Of a stretch of DNA of 64,000 nt, positions 8,169-17,535 are shown one piece after another (the first letter of the stretch is position 1; each line of letters opens with the position of its first letter). The position numbers and the translations under genes were made by a program. The notes under the pieces were generated by a model. That model was not told where the DNA came from. It made no database searches and saw nothing but the letters and a program-made list of their open reading frames with translations. This stretch comes from Segetibacter aerophilus (GTDB taxonomy: Bacteria > Bacteroidota > Bacteroidia > Chitinophagales > Chitinophagaceae), in assembly GCF_007991655.1 (NCBI RefSeq), contig NZ_BJYT01000006.1, positions 186,001-250,000 on the forward strand, given 5' to 3'.

Positions 8169-9632
8169 TTATAAGAGGTTTTTTAGAACCATTTCCTTAA
8201 CGTCTTTTAAAGAAATTCGTTCTTGCAGCATACTATCACGATGACGAACGGTAACCGTTTGATCCTCCTTCGTCTGGTGATCGATCGTTACACAGAAAGG
8301 CGTACCGATAGCATCTTGACGGCGGTATCTTTTACCGATAGCGTCTTTTTCCTCGTAAAAACATCGAAAGTGAGGCTTGCAATCATTCATTAATTCTCTT
8401 GCAATTTCAGGCAAACCATCTTTTTTAACCAATGGCAAAACAGCTAATTTAACAGGGGCAATTTTTGCAGGAATATGCATAACAACACGGTTGTCAGTAC
8501 TGCCATCATCTTTGGTTAGCGTCTCTACCTCATAGCTTTCACTTAGTATAAGTAAAAACATTCTGTCTAGTCCGATGGATGTCTCAACTACGTAGGGAAT
8601 GTAGTTGCCATAAGGCTTGCCGGTAGCAGGGTCAACATCATTATCAAAATACTGCATCTTCTTTTTACTGAATAATTGATGCTGAGTCAGATCAAAATCG
8701 CTGCGAGAGTGTATTCCCTCAACTTCTTTAAAACCAATTGGGAATTCGAATTCTATATCGCACGCTTCTTTTGCATAATGGGCAAGCTTCACGTGATCGT
8801 GATAACGATACTTGTCTGCAGAAATACCCAAACTTAAATGCCATTGTAATCTCGCTTCTTTCCAGTAGCGGTACCATTCACCTTCAGTGCCCGGACGAAC
8901 GAAAAACTGCATTTCCATTTGTTCAAACTCGCGCATTCTAAAAATAAATTGCCGGGCAACAATTTCGTTTCTGAAAGCTTTACCCGTTTGAGCAATACCA
9001 AACGGTATTCTCATTCTTGAAGTTTTTTGAACATTAAGGAAATTGACAAAAATACCTTGTGCAGTTTCAGGGCGGAGATAAATGGTATCAGCGTCTTCGG
9101 CAACACTTCCAAGCTGGGTAGAAAACATGAGGTTGAATTGACGAATGTCTGTCCAATTGCCAGTTCCGCTGATAGAGCATACAATATTATTAGTTGCGAT
9201 TAATTCTTTTAAACCTGCATAATCTTCAGCTGCAAGCAAACGATCCATCTCCGAAATCAAGGCTTCAGCTTCCTGGTTTTTGCCTTCATCTTCCAATTTA
9301 TCTGCAAGTCCTTCTATCAAGTGATCGACCCTGTAGCGCTTATTGCTATCGCGGTTGTCAATCATGGGGTCGCTAAAATTATCGACGTGTCCACTTGCCT
9401 TCCAGGTAGTAGGGTGCATAAAAATGGCGGCATCAATACCTACAATGTTCTCATTTAACTGAGTCATCGATTTCCACCAATAGTCTCGAATATTTTTTTT
9501 GAGTTCACTACCGTACGGGCCGTAATCATACACGGCACTCAGTCCATCATAAATTTCGCTGCTAGGAAAAACAAAACCATATTCTTTAGCGTGAGAAATA
9601 ATCTCTTGAAATTTATTTTCGTTTGTCGTCAT
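8169..9632 (-). CDS. glyS: Glycyl-tRNA synthetase, single-chain dimeric type
   Basis: 487 residues. It charges tRNA-Gly and is the alpha2 (eukaryote/archaea-like) enzyme rather than the bacterial alpha2beta2 form. Evidence: SSEIYDGLSAVYDYGPYGSE near the N-terminus; class II motif 2 FRNEIVARQFIFRMREFEQM; motif 3 region SIGLDRMFLLIL; C-terminal anticodon-binding domain with APVKLAVLPLVKKDGL and YRRQDAIGTPFCVTID. The start ATG (9630-9632) lies 7 bases after a TAGGTTTG promoter element at 9640-9647, so the leader is very short. Complete. Confidence 0.97.
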   Translation of the reverse strand: MTTNENKFQEIISHAKEYGFVFPSSEIYDGLSAVYDYGPYGSELKKNIRDYWWKSMTQLNENIVGIDAAIFMHPTTWKASGHVDNFSDPMIDNRDSNKRYRVDHLIEGLADKLEDEGKNQEAEALISEMDRLLAAEDYAGLKELIATNNIVCSISGTGNWTDIRQFNLMFSTQLGSVAEDADTIYLRPETAQGIFVNFLNVQKTSRMRIPFGIAQTGKAFRNEIVARQFIFRMREFEQMEMQFFVRPGTEGEWYRYWKEARLQWHLSLGISADKYRYHDHVKLAHYAKEACDIEFEFPIGFKEVEGIHSRSDFDLTQHQLFSKKKMQYFDNDVDPATGKPYGNYIPYVVETSIGLDRMFLLILSESYEVETLTKDDGSTDNRVVMHIPAKIAPVKLAVLPLVKKDGLPEIARELMNDCKPHFRCFYEEKDAIGKRYRRQDAIGTPFCVTIDHQTKEDQTVTVRHRDSMLQERISLKDVKEMVLKNLL

Positions 9633-9639
9633 AATGCGG

Positions 9640-9647
9640 CAAACCTA
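9640..9647 (-). promoter_or_regulatory. glyS -7 promoter element
   Basis: TAGGTTTG on the minus strand matches TAnnTTTG and ends seven bases before the glyS ATG, implying a leaderless or nearly leaderless message. No clear -33 element was found. Confidence 0.45.
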
Positions 9648-9780
9648 CAGAAAATACAGTAAAATGCTTTTGAGAAAGTGTCGGAAATAAGCAGGGATCA
9701 GGCGGGTGCTGAAGAAGTGGCAGGTTGAATAATTGAAAGATCAGAGAGATCTTTAAGTTCGTTTTTACAGTACAATTTTA

Positions 9781-10026
9781 TTAATTCATAAAAAGCCTGT
9801 CTTTAACAAAGGTGCCTTCGAGTTCTTTAATTCGCTTTTCCAACTTGTCGTTTCTTGCGTCTAGTTCAAGAATTCTTGAGTGACTTTTTACGATGTCACT
9901 TTGATAACCCCGTATTTTACTTTGCATCTGAGCCGCAAAATAGGCTTTGCAAATAAGCCCTACAGCGATACCGGCCACCACTGAACCTGCGTATTGCATT
10001 ACAATATTTAATAAGGGGGAAAACAT
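9781..10026 (-). CDS. Small membrane-anchored coiled-coil protein, unknown function
   Basis: 81 residues from the ATG at 10024-10026. One hydrophobic segment (about 8-27: IVMQYAGSVVAGIAVGLICK) is followed by a charged heptad-like region (ILELDARNDKLEKRIKELEG), so a single-pass protein with a cytoplasmic coiled coil is predicted. It is in the minus-strand run dtd, mazG-like, this gene, glyS. Not recognised; a real gene is likely because the frame fills the gap and has sensible composition. Confidence 0.55.
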   Translation of the reverse strand: MFSPLLNIVMQYAGSVVAGIAVGLICKAYFAAQMQSKIRGYQSDIVKSHSRILELDARNDKLEKRIKELEGTFVKDRLFMN

Positions 10027-10148
10027 ACTCTATTGTGTTTGTTTGTAATAATTCGTATTCTTCTTTAAAGATGTTGGCCGTGGATATTTGGTTGCACAAT
10101 AAGTACCATTTTAAGCTTATTCCCTTTCTGAGACAATTATTACTCCTG

Positions 10149-10481
10149 CTAATTAAGTTTTTTATTATCCTGGTGACGCTTCAAATCCCGGGACGTCTTT
10201 TTCTCCATGTTTTTTTTAAGGGCAGCAGTTAAGTCTACCCCTGTCTGGTTTGCAAGACATATCAAAACCCATAACACATCTGCCATCTCATCCCCTAATT
10301 CGCGGTCTTTATCTGAATCCTTAAATGACTGCTCCCCGTATGTTCTAACCATTAACCGGCTTAACTCGCCCACTTCTTCCATCAGAATTCCAAGGTTGGT
10401 TAGTTCATTAAAGTAGCGAACACCGACTGTTTTTATCCAATCATCAACTTTCTGTTGCGCCTCTTTTAGGGTTATTTCCAT
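10149..10481 (-). CDS. MazG-like nucleotide pyrophosphohydrolase
   Basis: 110 residues. The all-alpha NTP pyrophosphatase motifs are present: LMEEVGELSRLMVR (ExxE) at about 33-46 and DRELGDEMADVLWVLICLA (ExxD) at about 59-77; these acidic residues bind Mg2+. The family hydrolyses non-canonical or excess (d)NTPs to monophosphates. The C-terminus is basic (KKTSRDLKRHQDNKK). It lies 70 bases downstream of dtd on the same strand. The exact substrate is not predictable. Confidence 0.85.
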   Translation of the reverse strand: MEITLKEAQQKVDDWIKTVGVRYFNELTNLGILMEEVGELSRLMVRTYGEQSFKDSDKDRELGDEMADVLWVLICLANQTGVDLTAALKKNMEKKTSRDLKRHQDNKKLN

Positions 10482-10551
10482 TAATGTTTTTTTAAGATTT
10501 GTACTTCGGTTTCATCTCCAGGAAAGAAAAGCTTTCCCAATACTGGAATTC

Positions 10552-11004
10552 TTACTCTTTATTCTTGCTGTCTATCACAATCGTTACCGGCCCGTTATTC
10601 GACAACTCAACCAGCATATCAGCCCCAAAAATACCTGTGGAAATTTTCTTTCCTAAATCAGCTTCTAACTGCGCTATCACTTTTTCATACATAGGTATTG
10701 CAAATTCACTTTTAGCAGCTTTAATGTAGGATGGCCTGTTTCCTTTTTTTGTGCTTGCATGTAAAGTAAACTGACTGACCAGTAATATTTCTCCGTCTAC
10801 TTCTTTCACGCTTTTGTTCATTACCCCATTTTCATCACCAAATATTCTCAGGTTCACTATTTTATTGCTAAGCCACGCAATGTCTTCGTCAGTGTCGGCA
10901 TCCTCTACTCCAATCAATATTAGCAAGCCTTTGGTTATCTCGCCTGTTACTGTACTATCAACCTTAACCGAAGCTTTATTTACCCGTTGAATAACCACCC
11001 TCAT
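10552..11004 (-). CDS. dtd: D-aminoacyl-tRNA deacylase
   Basis: 150 residues from the ATG at 11002-11004 (MRVVIQRVNKASVKVD), the standard length and start of DTD; the longer upstream frame is not coding. The two defining motifs are present: SQFTLHASTKKGNRPSY (SQFTL with GNRPS) and NNGPVTIVID, which carries the Gly-cisPro chiral-selector motif. It removes D-amino acids mischarged onto tRNA. It is divergent from an ArfB-like rescue factor whose start lies about 30 bases away, so the two share one control region. Confidence 0.96.
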   Translation of the reverse strand: MRVVIQRVNKASVKVDSTVTGEITKGLLILIGVEDADTDEDIAWLSNKIVNLRIFGDENGVMNKSVKEVDGEILLVSQFTLHASTKKGNRPSYIKAAKSEFAIPMYEKVIAQLEADLGKKISTGIFGADMLVELSNNGPVTIVIDSKNKE

Positions 11005-11034
11005 ACAAACCTTTTTACCAGTAATTTTATGTTT

Positions 11035-11433
11035 ATGAAGGTAGATGTTTACAACGAAATCGTTTTTAGTACAGCAAGAAGTGGCGGTAAGGGAGGCCAG
11101 AATGTAAATAAAGTAGAGACAATGGTAGAAGGACGATGGAACATCGCTGAGTCTGTTCTTTTTACTTTGGAGCAAAAACATGCTCTTTTGGAAAAACTCA
11201 AAAACCGTATTACCTCTGAAGGATTCTTATTGGTAAAGTCTCAAACAGCAAGAACCCAGTTAGGAAACAGGGACGAAGTGGTGAAAAAGTTAAACATCCT
11301 AATAGAGCATGCCTTAGTTAAAAAGAAAGCGCGGATCGCTACAAAACCGTCAAAGGCAAGCAAGGAAAAAAGAATAGAGTCTAAAAAAATAACTTCGGAG
11401 GTTAAAAGCAACCGAAGGAAGATTCGTTTCTAG
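11035..11433 (+). CDS. arfB: ArfB/YaeJ-like peptidyl-tRNA hydrolase (GGQ domain)
   Basis: About 132 residues. The catalytic GGQ sits in TARSGGKGGQNVNKVET near the N-terminus, and a Lys/Arg-rich C-terminal tail (KKKARIATKPSKASKEKRIE) follows. That combination without codon-recognition domains is the ArfB pattern: the enzyme enters ribosomes stalled without a stop codon, with its tail in the mRNA channel, and releases the peptide. Two ATGs are possible, at 11029 and 11035; the second fits the family N-terminus better. It shares a very short intergenic region with dtd. Confidence 0.85.
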   Translation: MKVDVYNEIVFSTARSGGKGGQNVNKVETMVEGRWNIAESVLFTLEQKHALLEKLKNRITSEGFLLVKSQTARTQLGNRDEVVKKLNILIEHALVKKKARIATKPSKASKEKRIESKKITSEVKSNRRKIRF

Positions 11434-11495
11434 GAATGAATAATAAATGAGGCATGTTACCAGACATGTTATTTTTGTTTAAATAATAGAATCAA

Positions 11496-13007
11496 TTGAG
11501 TGGATTAAAAAAATTGGCGGGTCAGACGATGTGGTACGGAGTGAGTTCTATTGCTGCCCGCTTTATGAGTTACCTGCTAACCCCTTATTTAACGCGAACT
11601 TCTGTCTTAAAAATAGCAGACTACGGAAAGATGAGTCTCGTGTTTGCAGCTATCCCACTGCTGAACGTACTTTTTACATACGGCTTTGAAACTGCCTACT
11701 TCCGTTTTTCGCAGCGCAAAGAATATGAGAACAGCATTTATAGCACAGCAAGCATTTCTCTTTTTCTTACTACCATTCTTTTTTCTGCCTTTTTGTGGAT
11801 TTTCAGAAACTCCCTTGCAAGCTTTGCGGGTGTGGCTGATGACCCGCAGCTGATTGACTTAACTATTATCATAATTGCCTTAGACGCACTAGCCGCAATT
11901 CCGTTCGCTAAACTGCGGCAGGAGGGACGACCTATTCAATATGCCGTTATTCGCATTTGCAGTATTGTCTTAAATATTCTTGCTACCGTTTTCTTTCTCT
12001 CTTATTGCCCCAAAATTCTTGAAGACAATCCTAACAGTTGGGTCGGTCTGCTTTATCGTACCGATGTTAACCGCGTTACTTATGTTATTCTCGCAAACGT
12101 CATGTCTTCAGGTCTCACCTTGCTTTTGTTGTCAGGTCAAATTGGTTCTATAAAACTTCATTTCAATGCGAAGCTTTGGAAGGAAATGATGCTGTATGCG
12201 CTGCCGCTCATAATTGTGGGCATGGGTGGAATGATCAATGAAACCTTTGACAGGCTAATGCTCAATTGGTGGGTTCCGGGAAGTCCTACTTTTAAGCAGG
12301 AGCAGGTTGCGATTTACAGCGCCTGCTATAAATTATCGCTCCTGATAAGCCTGTTTATCCAGGCTTTCCGAATGGGTGCGGAGCCGTTTTTCTTTAAACA
12401 AGCCGAAGGGTTGAACCCTCAGAAAACCTATGCCAGGGTAATGAAGTTTTTCGTAATTACCGTGACCACCATGTTTCTCGTAGTAAGTCTATACATTCCT
12501 GTCATCAGCTATTTTTTTATAGGAAACAAAACCTACTGGGCCGGTTTGGGAGTTGTGCCTATTTTACTGCTTGCAAACATCTTCCTAGGTATTTACTATA
12601 ACCTAAGTATCTGGTATAAACTAAGCAATAAAACGCACGCCGGTGCAGTTATTACCTTAACCGGGGCGGCTATCACAATTCTAATCAACAGGCTTTTTAT
12701 CCCATCATTTGGTTACATGGCTTGTGCTTGGGCCACCTTTTTCTGCTATGGAAGCATGATGGTGATGAGCTATCTGTGGGGGCAAAAAGAGTATCGGATT
12801 CCCTACGCATCTAAAAAGCTGGTTGCCTATGTCGTAATAGTAGTAACGCTGTTTTTCATCCATAAAGGCTTGATTGCCTTATTGCCTTACACCGTATTCA
12901 GTCTTATAGTAGCTTCCACCTTACTATTCATTTATGTCTGGTTCATACTGTTGGTTGAAAGAAAGGAATTTCAAAAAATGCCGGTAATAGGTAAATACCT
13001 GAAATAA
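11496..13007 (+). CDS. Polysaccharide flippase of the MOP/MATE superfamily
   Basis: 503 residues with about 12-14 hydrophobic segments over the whole length, as in Wzx-type O-antigen/lipid-linked oligosaccharide exporters. The protein opens LSGLKKLAGQTMWYGVSSI, and the internal YGFETAYFRFSQ and central MGGMINETFDRLML are typical of this Bacteroidota group. The start is a TTG at 11496; the next in-frame ATG is at codon 12 and would cut into the first helix region, so TTG initiation is preferred. No glycosyltransferases lie beside it, so its lipid-linked substrate is unknown. Confidence 0.85.
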   Translation: MSGLKKLAGQTMWYGVSSIAARFMSYLLTPYLTRTSVLKIADYGKMSLVFAAIPLLNVLFTYGFETAYFRFSQRKEYENSIYSTASISLFLTTILFSAFLWIFRNSLASFAGVADDPQLIDLTIIIIALDALAAIPFAKLRQEGRPIQYAVIRICSIVLNILATVFFLSYCPKILEDNPNSWVGLLYRTDVNRVTYVILANVMSSGLTLLLLSGQIGSIKLHFNAKLWKEMMLYALPLIIVGMGGMINETFDRLMLNWWVPGSPTFKQEQVAIYSACYKLSLLISLFIQAFRMGAEPFFFKQAEGLNPQKTYARVMKFFVITVTTMFLVVSLYIPVISYFFIGNKTYWAGLGVVPILLLANIFLGIYYNLSIWYKLSNKTHAGAVITLTGAAITILINRLFIPSFGYMACAWATFFCYGSMMVMSYLWGQKEYRIPYASKKLVAYVVIVVTLFFIHKGLIALLPYTVFSLIVASTLLFIYVWFILLVERKEFQKMPVIGKYLK

Positions 13008-13008
13008 C

Positions 13009-13066
13009 TTTTTTCAACGGGCTACCGTACTCCTATTAAACATTGTTGCGACGCTCCGTTTGTCTC
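13009..13066 (-). repeat. Dispersed intergenic element, copy 2
   Basis: On the minus strand ACGGAGCGTCGCAACAATG with its GCGTCGC box starting at 13054, and CCGTTGAAAAAA aligned to the second box 34 bases later. Lies directly after the flippase stop. Confidence 0.6.
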
Positions 13067-13142
13067 TTGTAATGCTGTCTGGCCGTGGGCATTTTACAAC
13101 TTATTAAGCTTTTAGTTCAACTGAAGGGCGGTGTACTTTCCT

Positions 13143-13150
13143 TACCTTTG
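13143..13150 (+). promoter_or_regulatory. ileS -7 promoter element
   Basis: TACCTTTG matches TAnnTTTG and lies 38 bases before the ileS ATG. No convincing -33 element. Confidence 0.45.
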
Positions 13151-13188
13151 CGCACCTTTTTATTATCATTTGAGCAGTTTCTATAACT

Positions 13189-16100
13189 ATGAGCGTTAAA
13201 TACAGAGAATTTTCAGGTTTAAACCTTCCTACCATTGAAAAAGAAATTTTACAAAAGTGGGAAGAAAGCAATGCTTTCGAAAAGAGCATTGACTTGCGAG
13301 AAGGAGCGGAACCTTTTGTTTTTTACGAGGGACCTCCAAGTGCCAATGGTTTGCCCGGAATTCACCACGTTATTTCACGTACGTTGAAAGACTTGGTTTG
13401 TCGCTATAAAACAATGCAGGGCTTCCAGGTAAAACGCAAAGGGGGTTGGGATACTCATGGTCTGCCGGTAGAATTGGGTGTTGAAAAGGAATTAGGCATT
13501 ACAAAAGAAGATATCGGTAAAAAAATAAGCGTTGAAGACTACAACCAAAAATGTCGCGAAGCCGTACTTCGCTACAAAGACAAATGGGACGAGATAACCA
13601 AAAAAATGGGTTATTGGGTCGATTTGAACGACCCCTACATCACTTTCGAAAACAACTACATTGAGACTCTTTGGTGGATGCTAAAGAGGTTATACGACAA
13701 AGGTTTGCTGTACGAAAGCGTCAGCATTCAACCTTATAGCCCCGGAGCCGGTACCGGTTTAAGTTCCCACGAGTTGAACCAACCCGGAACCTACAAAAAT
13801 GTAAAGGATACATCGGTAGTTGCGATGTTTAAGGCAGTAGAAAACGAAAAAAGCAAATTCCTGTTTGACACTGTTGGTGATCAACAGTCAGCAGAAGTTT
13901 TCTTCCTCGCATGGACGACAACACCCTGGACACTTCCTTCAAACCTCGGCCTCACTGCCGGACCAAACATTGACTATGTTTTGGTCAAAACTTTCAGTCC
14001 CTACACCCACCTTCCGGTTAATGTAATTCTTGCAAAAGCACTGCTAGGTAAATATTTTAAGCCCGAAGGAGAAAACGCAGGATTTGAAAACTATAGCGAA
14101 GGCGACAAATTACTTCCGTGGCAGATATTGGCAGAGTTCAAAGGATCGGATTTAGAGGGAATAGAATATGAGCAGTTACTGCCGTATGAAGCAAATAGCC
14201 TCAAAAACATTCAAAGTATAGGCGATGATGAAGCGATAAAACCTTTCCGGGTAATTTTAGGAGATTTCGTTACTACTGAAGATGGTACTGGTATCGTGCA
14301 TACCTCTCCCGCCTTTGGTGCGGATGATTATAAGGTTGGTAAAAAATACAACATTGGAATTCTCACAATGGTTGATCGCCAGGGAAAATTCGTGGATGGA
14401 TTAGGTGAGTTTAGCAATCGCTTTGTAAAAAATTACAAAGACGATAAATCCTACGAAGATGTGAATGTCGATATCTGTGTGAAGCTAAAGAAAGAGAACA
14501 GGGCTTTTAAAGTTGAGAAATACGAACACACCTATCCCCATTGCTGGCGAACTGACAAGCCAATACTTTACTATCCGCTAGATGCATGGTTTATAAAGAC
14601 AACTGCGCTAAAAGACAGGATGGTTGAATTGAATAAAACAATCAACTGGAAGCCGAAGTCCACCGGCGAAGGCCGTTTTGGCAACTGGCTGGAAAATATG
14701 GTGGATTGGAACCTGAGTCGGAGTCGCTTTTGGGGCACTCCTTTACCAGTCTGGAAAACTGAAGATGGAAGCGAACAAATTTGCATTGGAAGTATTGAAG
14801 AATTAAACTCAGGCATCCGCAAGGCCAACGAAGTTTTAGGTGGAAATGTAAACGAGAATTATTTGCATGAAGGGATTCTTGACCTGCATAAACCATACGT
14901 TGATGAAATCGTTTTGGTTAGTCCTACGGGCAAGCCAATGAAACGTGTACCTGATCTTGTAGACGTGTGGTTTGACAGTGGTGCTATGCCATACGCGCAA
15001 TGGCACTACCCGTTTGAAAACAAGGATTTGGTGGATGGTAAAAAAACCTTTCCTGCAGACTTTATCTGCGAAGGAGTAGACCAAACTCGTGGCTGGTTTT
15101 ATACCCTTCATGCTTTAGGTGTTTTGCTATTTGATAATGTTGCTTACAAAACCGTGGTTTCTAACGGACTTGTTCTTGACAAGAATGGCAATAAAATGAG
15201 TAAGCGGCTTGGTAATGTTGTTGACCCATTTCAAACAATCGATAAGTTTGGAGCTGATGCTACCCGTTGGTACTTAATTACGAATGCCAGTCCGTGGGAC
15301 AATTTGAAATTTGACATTGGCGGAATACAGGAAGTTCAAAGAAAGTTTTTTGGCACCTTATATAACACTTACCAGTTCTTTTCACTATACAGTAACCTTG
15401 ACGGATTTGCTTTTAAAGAAGTATATATACCACTTGAACAACGTTCCGAGATTGATCGTTGGATCTTGTCTTCTTTAAATACCTTAGTGAAGACTGTTAC
15501 CGAAAGCATGGACGACTATGAGCCAACCCAAGCCGGTAGAGCTGTGGAAGAATTCGTAGACGAACACCTCAGTAACTGGTATGTCCGTTTGTGCCGTCGC
15601 CGCTTTTGGAAAGGCGAATATGAGCAGGACAAAATTGCTGCTTACCAGACTTTATATGAGTGTTTAGAAACGGTAGTTAGATTAATCGCACCCATTTCAC
15701 CGTTTTTTAGCGATGCTGTTTTTCAAAACCTCAACGCAGTAACAAACCGTTTTAAGGTGGAAAGCGTTCACCATGCTAACTTCCCCAAGTCCAATGCCGA
15801 TGCAATTGATATCGCCCTGGAAGAACGAATGCAATTGGCCCAGGACGCTTCATCTTTAATTTTAAGTATTCGCAAGAAAGTGAATATTAAGGTTCGGCAG
15901 CCCCTTCAAAAAGTACTGATACCAGTTTTAAATTCTACTATGAAAGAACAACTTTCTAAAGTGGAAGATTTGATAAAAAGTGAAGTGAATGTAAAAGAAA
16001 TAGAGTACCTGACAGCTACTGAAGGTTTTATAAACAAAAGAATAAAACCAAATTTTATAGCTCTTGGTAAAAGGCTTGGATCGAAAATGAAAACAGTTTC

Positions 16101-16557
16101 CGCTGAGATCGGAAAGCTAAGCCAGCAGGACATTTCACGGTTCGAAAAGGAGGAAAAATTTATTTTGGAGGTTGATGGCGAACCTCTTATCTTGCGATTG
16201 GCTGATGTAGAGATTTCTGCTGAAGACATTCCGGGATGGAGTGTAGCAAGCAAAGGTACCCTCACTGTAGCGCTTGACATAACGATTTCGAACGAATTAA
16301 GAAAAGAAGGTGAAGCCCGGGAATTTGTCAACCGTATCCAAAATCTAAGAAAAGACAGCGGTTTCGAAGTTACTGACCGAATTAACATTAATATAGTTGA
16401 AAACGAAAGGTTAGTACATTCTATAAATGATTATAAAAACTATATTTGCGCCGAAATTTTAGCAGATTCAATTGATTTTGTTCCTGAAATAAGTGATGGA
16501 ACTCAAATCGAGGTCAACGATATATTATTAAAAGTCAGTGTAATTAAAAAAGCTTAG
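13189..16557 (+). CDS. ileS: Isoleucyl-tRNA synthetase
   Basis: 1122 residues. The class I HIGH motif appears as GLPGIHHVISRTLKD at about residues 55-70, and KMSKRLGN at about 668-675. Other markers are GWDTHGLPVE, the editing-domain segments TTTPWTLPSNLGL and DGTGIVHTSPAFGADD, and VDVWFDSGAMPYAQW. Length and the KMSKR form match the long, eukaryote-like IleS type common in Bacteroidota rather than the roughly 940-residue E. coli type; that form is often less sensitive to mupirocin (family knowledge, not tested here). The stop is two bases before the DksA-like gene, which is likely cotranscribed. Confidence 0.97.
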   Translation: MSVKYREFSGLNLPTIEKEILQKWEESNAFEKSIDLREGAEPFVFYEGPPSANGLPGIHHVISRTLKDLVCRYKTMQGFQVKRKGGWDTHGLPVELGVEKELGITKEDIGKKISVEDYNQKCREAVLRYKDKWDEITKKMGYWVDLNDPYITFENNYIETLWWMLKRLYDKGLLYESVSIQPYSPGAGTGLSSHELNQPGTYKNVKDTSVVAMFKAVENEKSKFLFDTVGDQQSAEVFFLAWTTTPWTLPSNLGLTAGPNIDYVLVKTFSPYTHLPVNVILAKALLGKYFKPEGENAGFENYSEGDKLLPWQILAEFKGSDLEGIEYEQLLPYEANSLKNIQSIGDDEAIKPFRVILGDFVTTEDGTGIVHTSPAFGADDYKVGKKYNIGILTMVDRQGKFVDGLGEFSNRFVKNYKDDKSYEDVNVDICVKLKKENRAFKVEKYEHTYPHCWRTDKPILYYPLDAWFIKTTALKDRMVELNKTINWKPKSTGEGRFGNWLENMVDWNLSRSRFWGTPLPVWKTEDGSEQICIGSIEELNSGIRKANEVLGGNVNENYLHEGILDLHKPYVDEIVLVSPTGKPMKRVPDLVDVWFDSGAMPYAQWHYPFENKDLVDGKKTFPADFICEGVDQTRGWFYTLHALGVLLFDNVAYKTVVSNGLVLDKNGNKMSKRLGNVVDPFQTIDKFGADATRWYLITNASPWDNLKFDIGGIQEVQRKFFGTLYNTYQFFSLYSNLDGFAFKEVYIPLEQRSEIDRWILSSLNTLVKTVTESMDDYEPTQAGRAVEEFVDEHLSNWYVRLCRRRFWKGEYEQDKIAAYQTLYECLETVVRLIAPISPFFSDAVFQNLNAVTNRFKVESVHHANFPKSNADAIDIALEERMQLAQDASSLILSIRKKVNIKVRQPLQKVLIPVLNSTMKEQLSKVEDLIKSEVNVKEIEYLTATEGFINKRIKPNFIALGKRLGSKMKTVSAEIGKLSQQDISRFEKEEKFILEVDGEPLILRLADVEISAEDIPGWSVASKGTLTVALDITISNELRKEGEAREFVNRIQNLRKDSGFEVTDRININIVENERLVHSINDYKNYICAEILADSIDFVPEISDGTQIEVNDILLKVSVIKKA

Positions 16558-16559
16558 CC

Positions 16560-17477
16560 ATGGCTGCACAAAAACCAGTTAAAGAAGTAAAAAAAGCTTC
16601 TAAAGCATCTGCATCTGCTTCTTCAAAGAAAGCGCCGCAAAAAATAGCGCCTAAACCTGCAAAGGGAGCGACTTCAAAAGGTGTGACTGTCGCAGCCACT
16701 AAGACACCAGTCAAAAAAGGAACAACTGATCAAACAAAAACAGCAAAAGCGCCGTTAAAGAAAACTGCAAAAATTGCGAAACCGTCATCTCTTCCTTCTA
16801 TTGTGAAAAACGTAGTAAAGGCAGTTGAAAAAAAATTAAAAGAACCAGTGAAAAAAACACCAGAAGTAGATAAAAAAGAAACGAAACCAGTTTCATCAAA
16901 AAAAGAGTTAACCGCTGAGAAGAAACCTAAGGCAGACGTTTCAGTACAGAAGGAAGCTAAGCCGGTTAAACAGGCAAAATCTGAAAGCGAAAAGCCTCCT
17001 AAACCTGTGGTCATCCCTAAAACTTCTACCGATAAGAAAGTGGACTATGAGCCCGACTTTTTGAAAAGTGTTTTGGATGCGCCTGCTACTGTTCCTCAAG
17101 GTCCTACCATGCGCTACAGTGACTCTGAATTGCAGGAGTTTAGAGAATTAATTGGCAAGAAACTGGATGCTGCAAAAAAAGAATTGGCATACCTCCAAGG
17201 CCTTATTACACGCCGGGATGAAATGGGTGGCGACGAGACCGACAACCGATATATGACAATGGAAGACGGCGGTATGAGTATGGAAAGAGAGCAGCTTAGT
17301 CAAATGGCGAGCCGCCAGATCACTTTTATTGATCATTTGGAAAAAGCTATCATGAGGATCGAGAACAAGACTTACGGTATTTGTCGTGTTACAGGTAAGT
17401 TGATTGATAAAGCTCGTCTTCGTGCCGTTCCTCATGCTACCTTGAGCATGGAGGCTAAATTAGGAATAACAAAATAA
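16560..17477 (+). CDS. DksA/TraR-like protein with long Lys/Ala/Pro-rich N-terminal tail
   Basis: 305 residues in two parts. Residues 1-about 150 are low-complexity Lys/Ala/Pro/Ser (for example KKAPQKIAPKPAKG, KTAKAPLKKTAKIAKP), resembling the tails of histone-H1-like bacterial proteins. Residues about 180-305 form a DksA/TraR-type domain: a coiled coil (ELQEFRELIGKKLDAAKKEL, LITRRDEMGGDETDNR) followed by YGICRVTGKLIDKARLRAVP. The usual four-Cys zinc site is degenerate, with only one Cys visible. DksA proteins act in the RNA polymerase secondary channel. The tail probably adds DNA or RNA binding (inference). It is two bases after ileS and closed by a terminator. Confidence 0.85.
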   Translation: MAAQKPVKEVKKASKASASASSKKAPQKIAPKPAKGATSKGVTVAATKTPVKKGTTDQTKTAKAPLKKTAKIAKPSSLPSIVKNVVKAVEKKLKEPVKKTPEVDKKETKPVSSKKELTAEKKPKADVSVQKEAKPVKQAKSESEKPPKPVVIPKTSTDKKVDYEPDFLKSVLDAPATVPQGPTMRYSDSELQEFRELIGKKLDAAKKELAYLQGLITRRDEMGGDETDNRYMTMEDGGMSMEREQLSQMASRQITFIDHLEKAIMRIENKTYGICRVTGKLIDKARLRAVPHATLSMEAKLGITK

Positions 17478-17500
17478 GTCATTGAAATATAAGTATTTAC

Positions 17501-17535
17501 AAGAGGGAAGCACTGCTTCCCTCTTTCTTTTTTGG
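17501..17535 (+). terminator. Terminator after ileS-dksA-like operon
   Basis: AAGAGGGAAGCA / TGCTTCCCTCTT inverted repeat around one central base (in practice a stem of about 10 bp with a small loop), followed by TCTTTCTTTTTT-like T-rich sequence. Confidence 0.9.

Noticed and set aside
11004-11181. N-terminal extension of dtd to 11181
   Set aside because: The extension would overlap the arfB-like gene; DTD proteins start at MRVVIQRV, which is the ATG at 11004.
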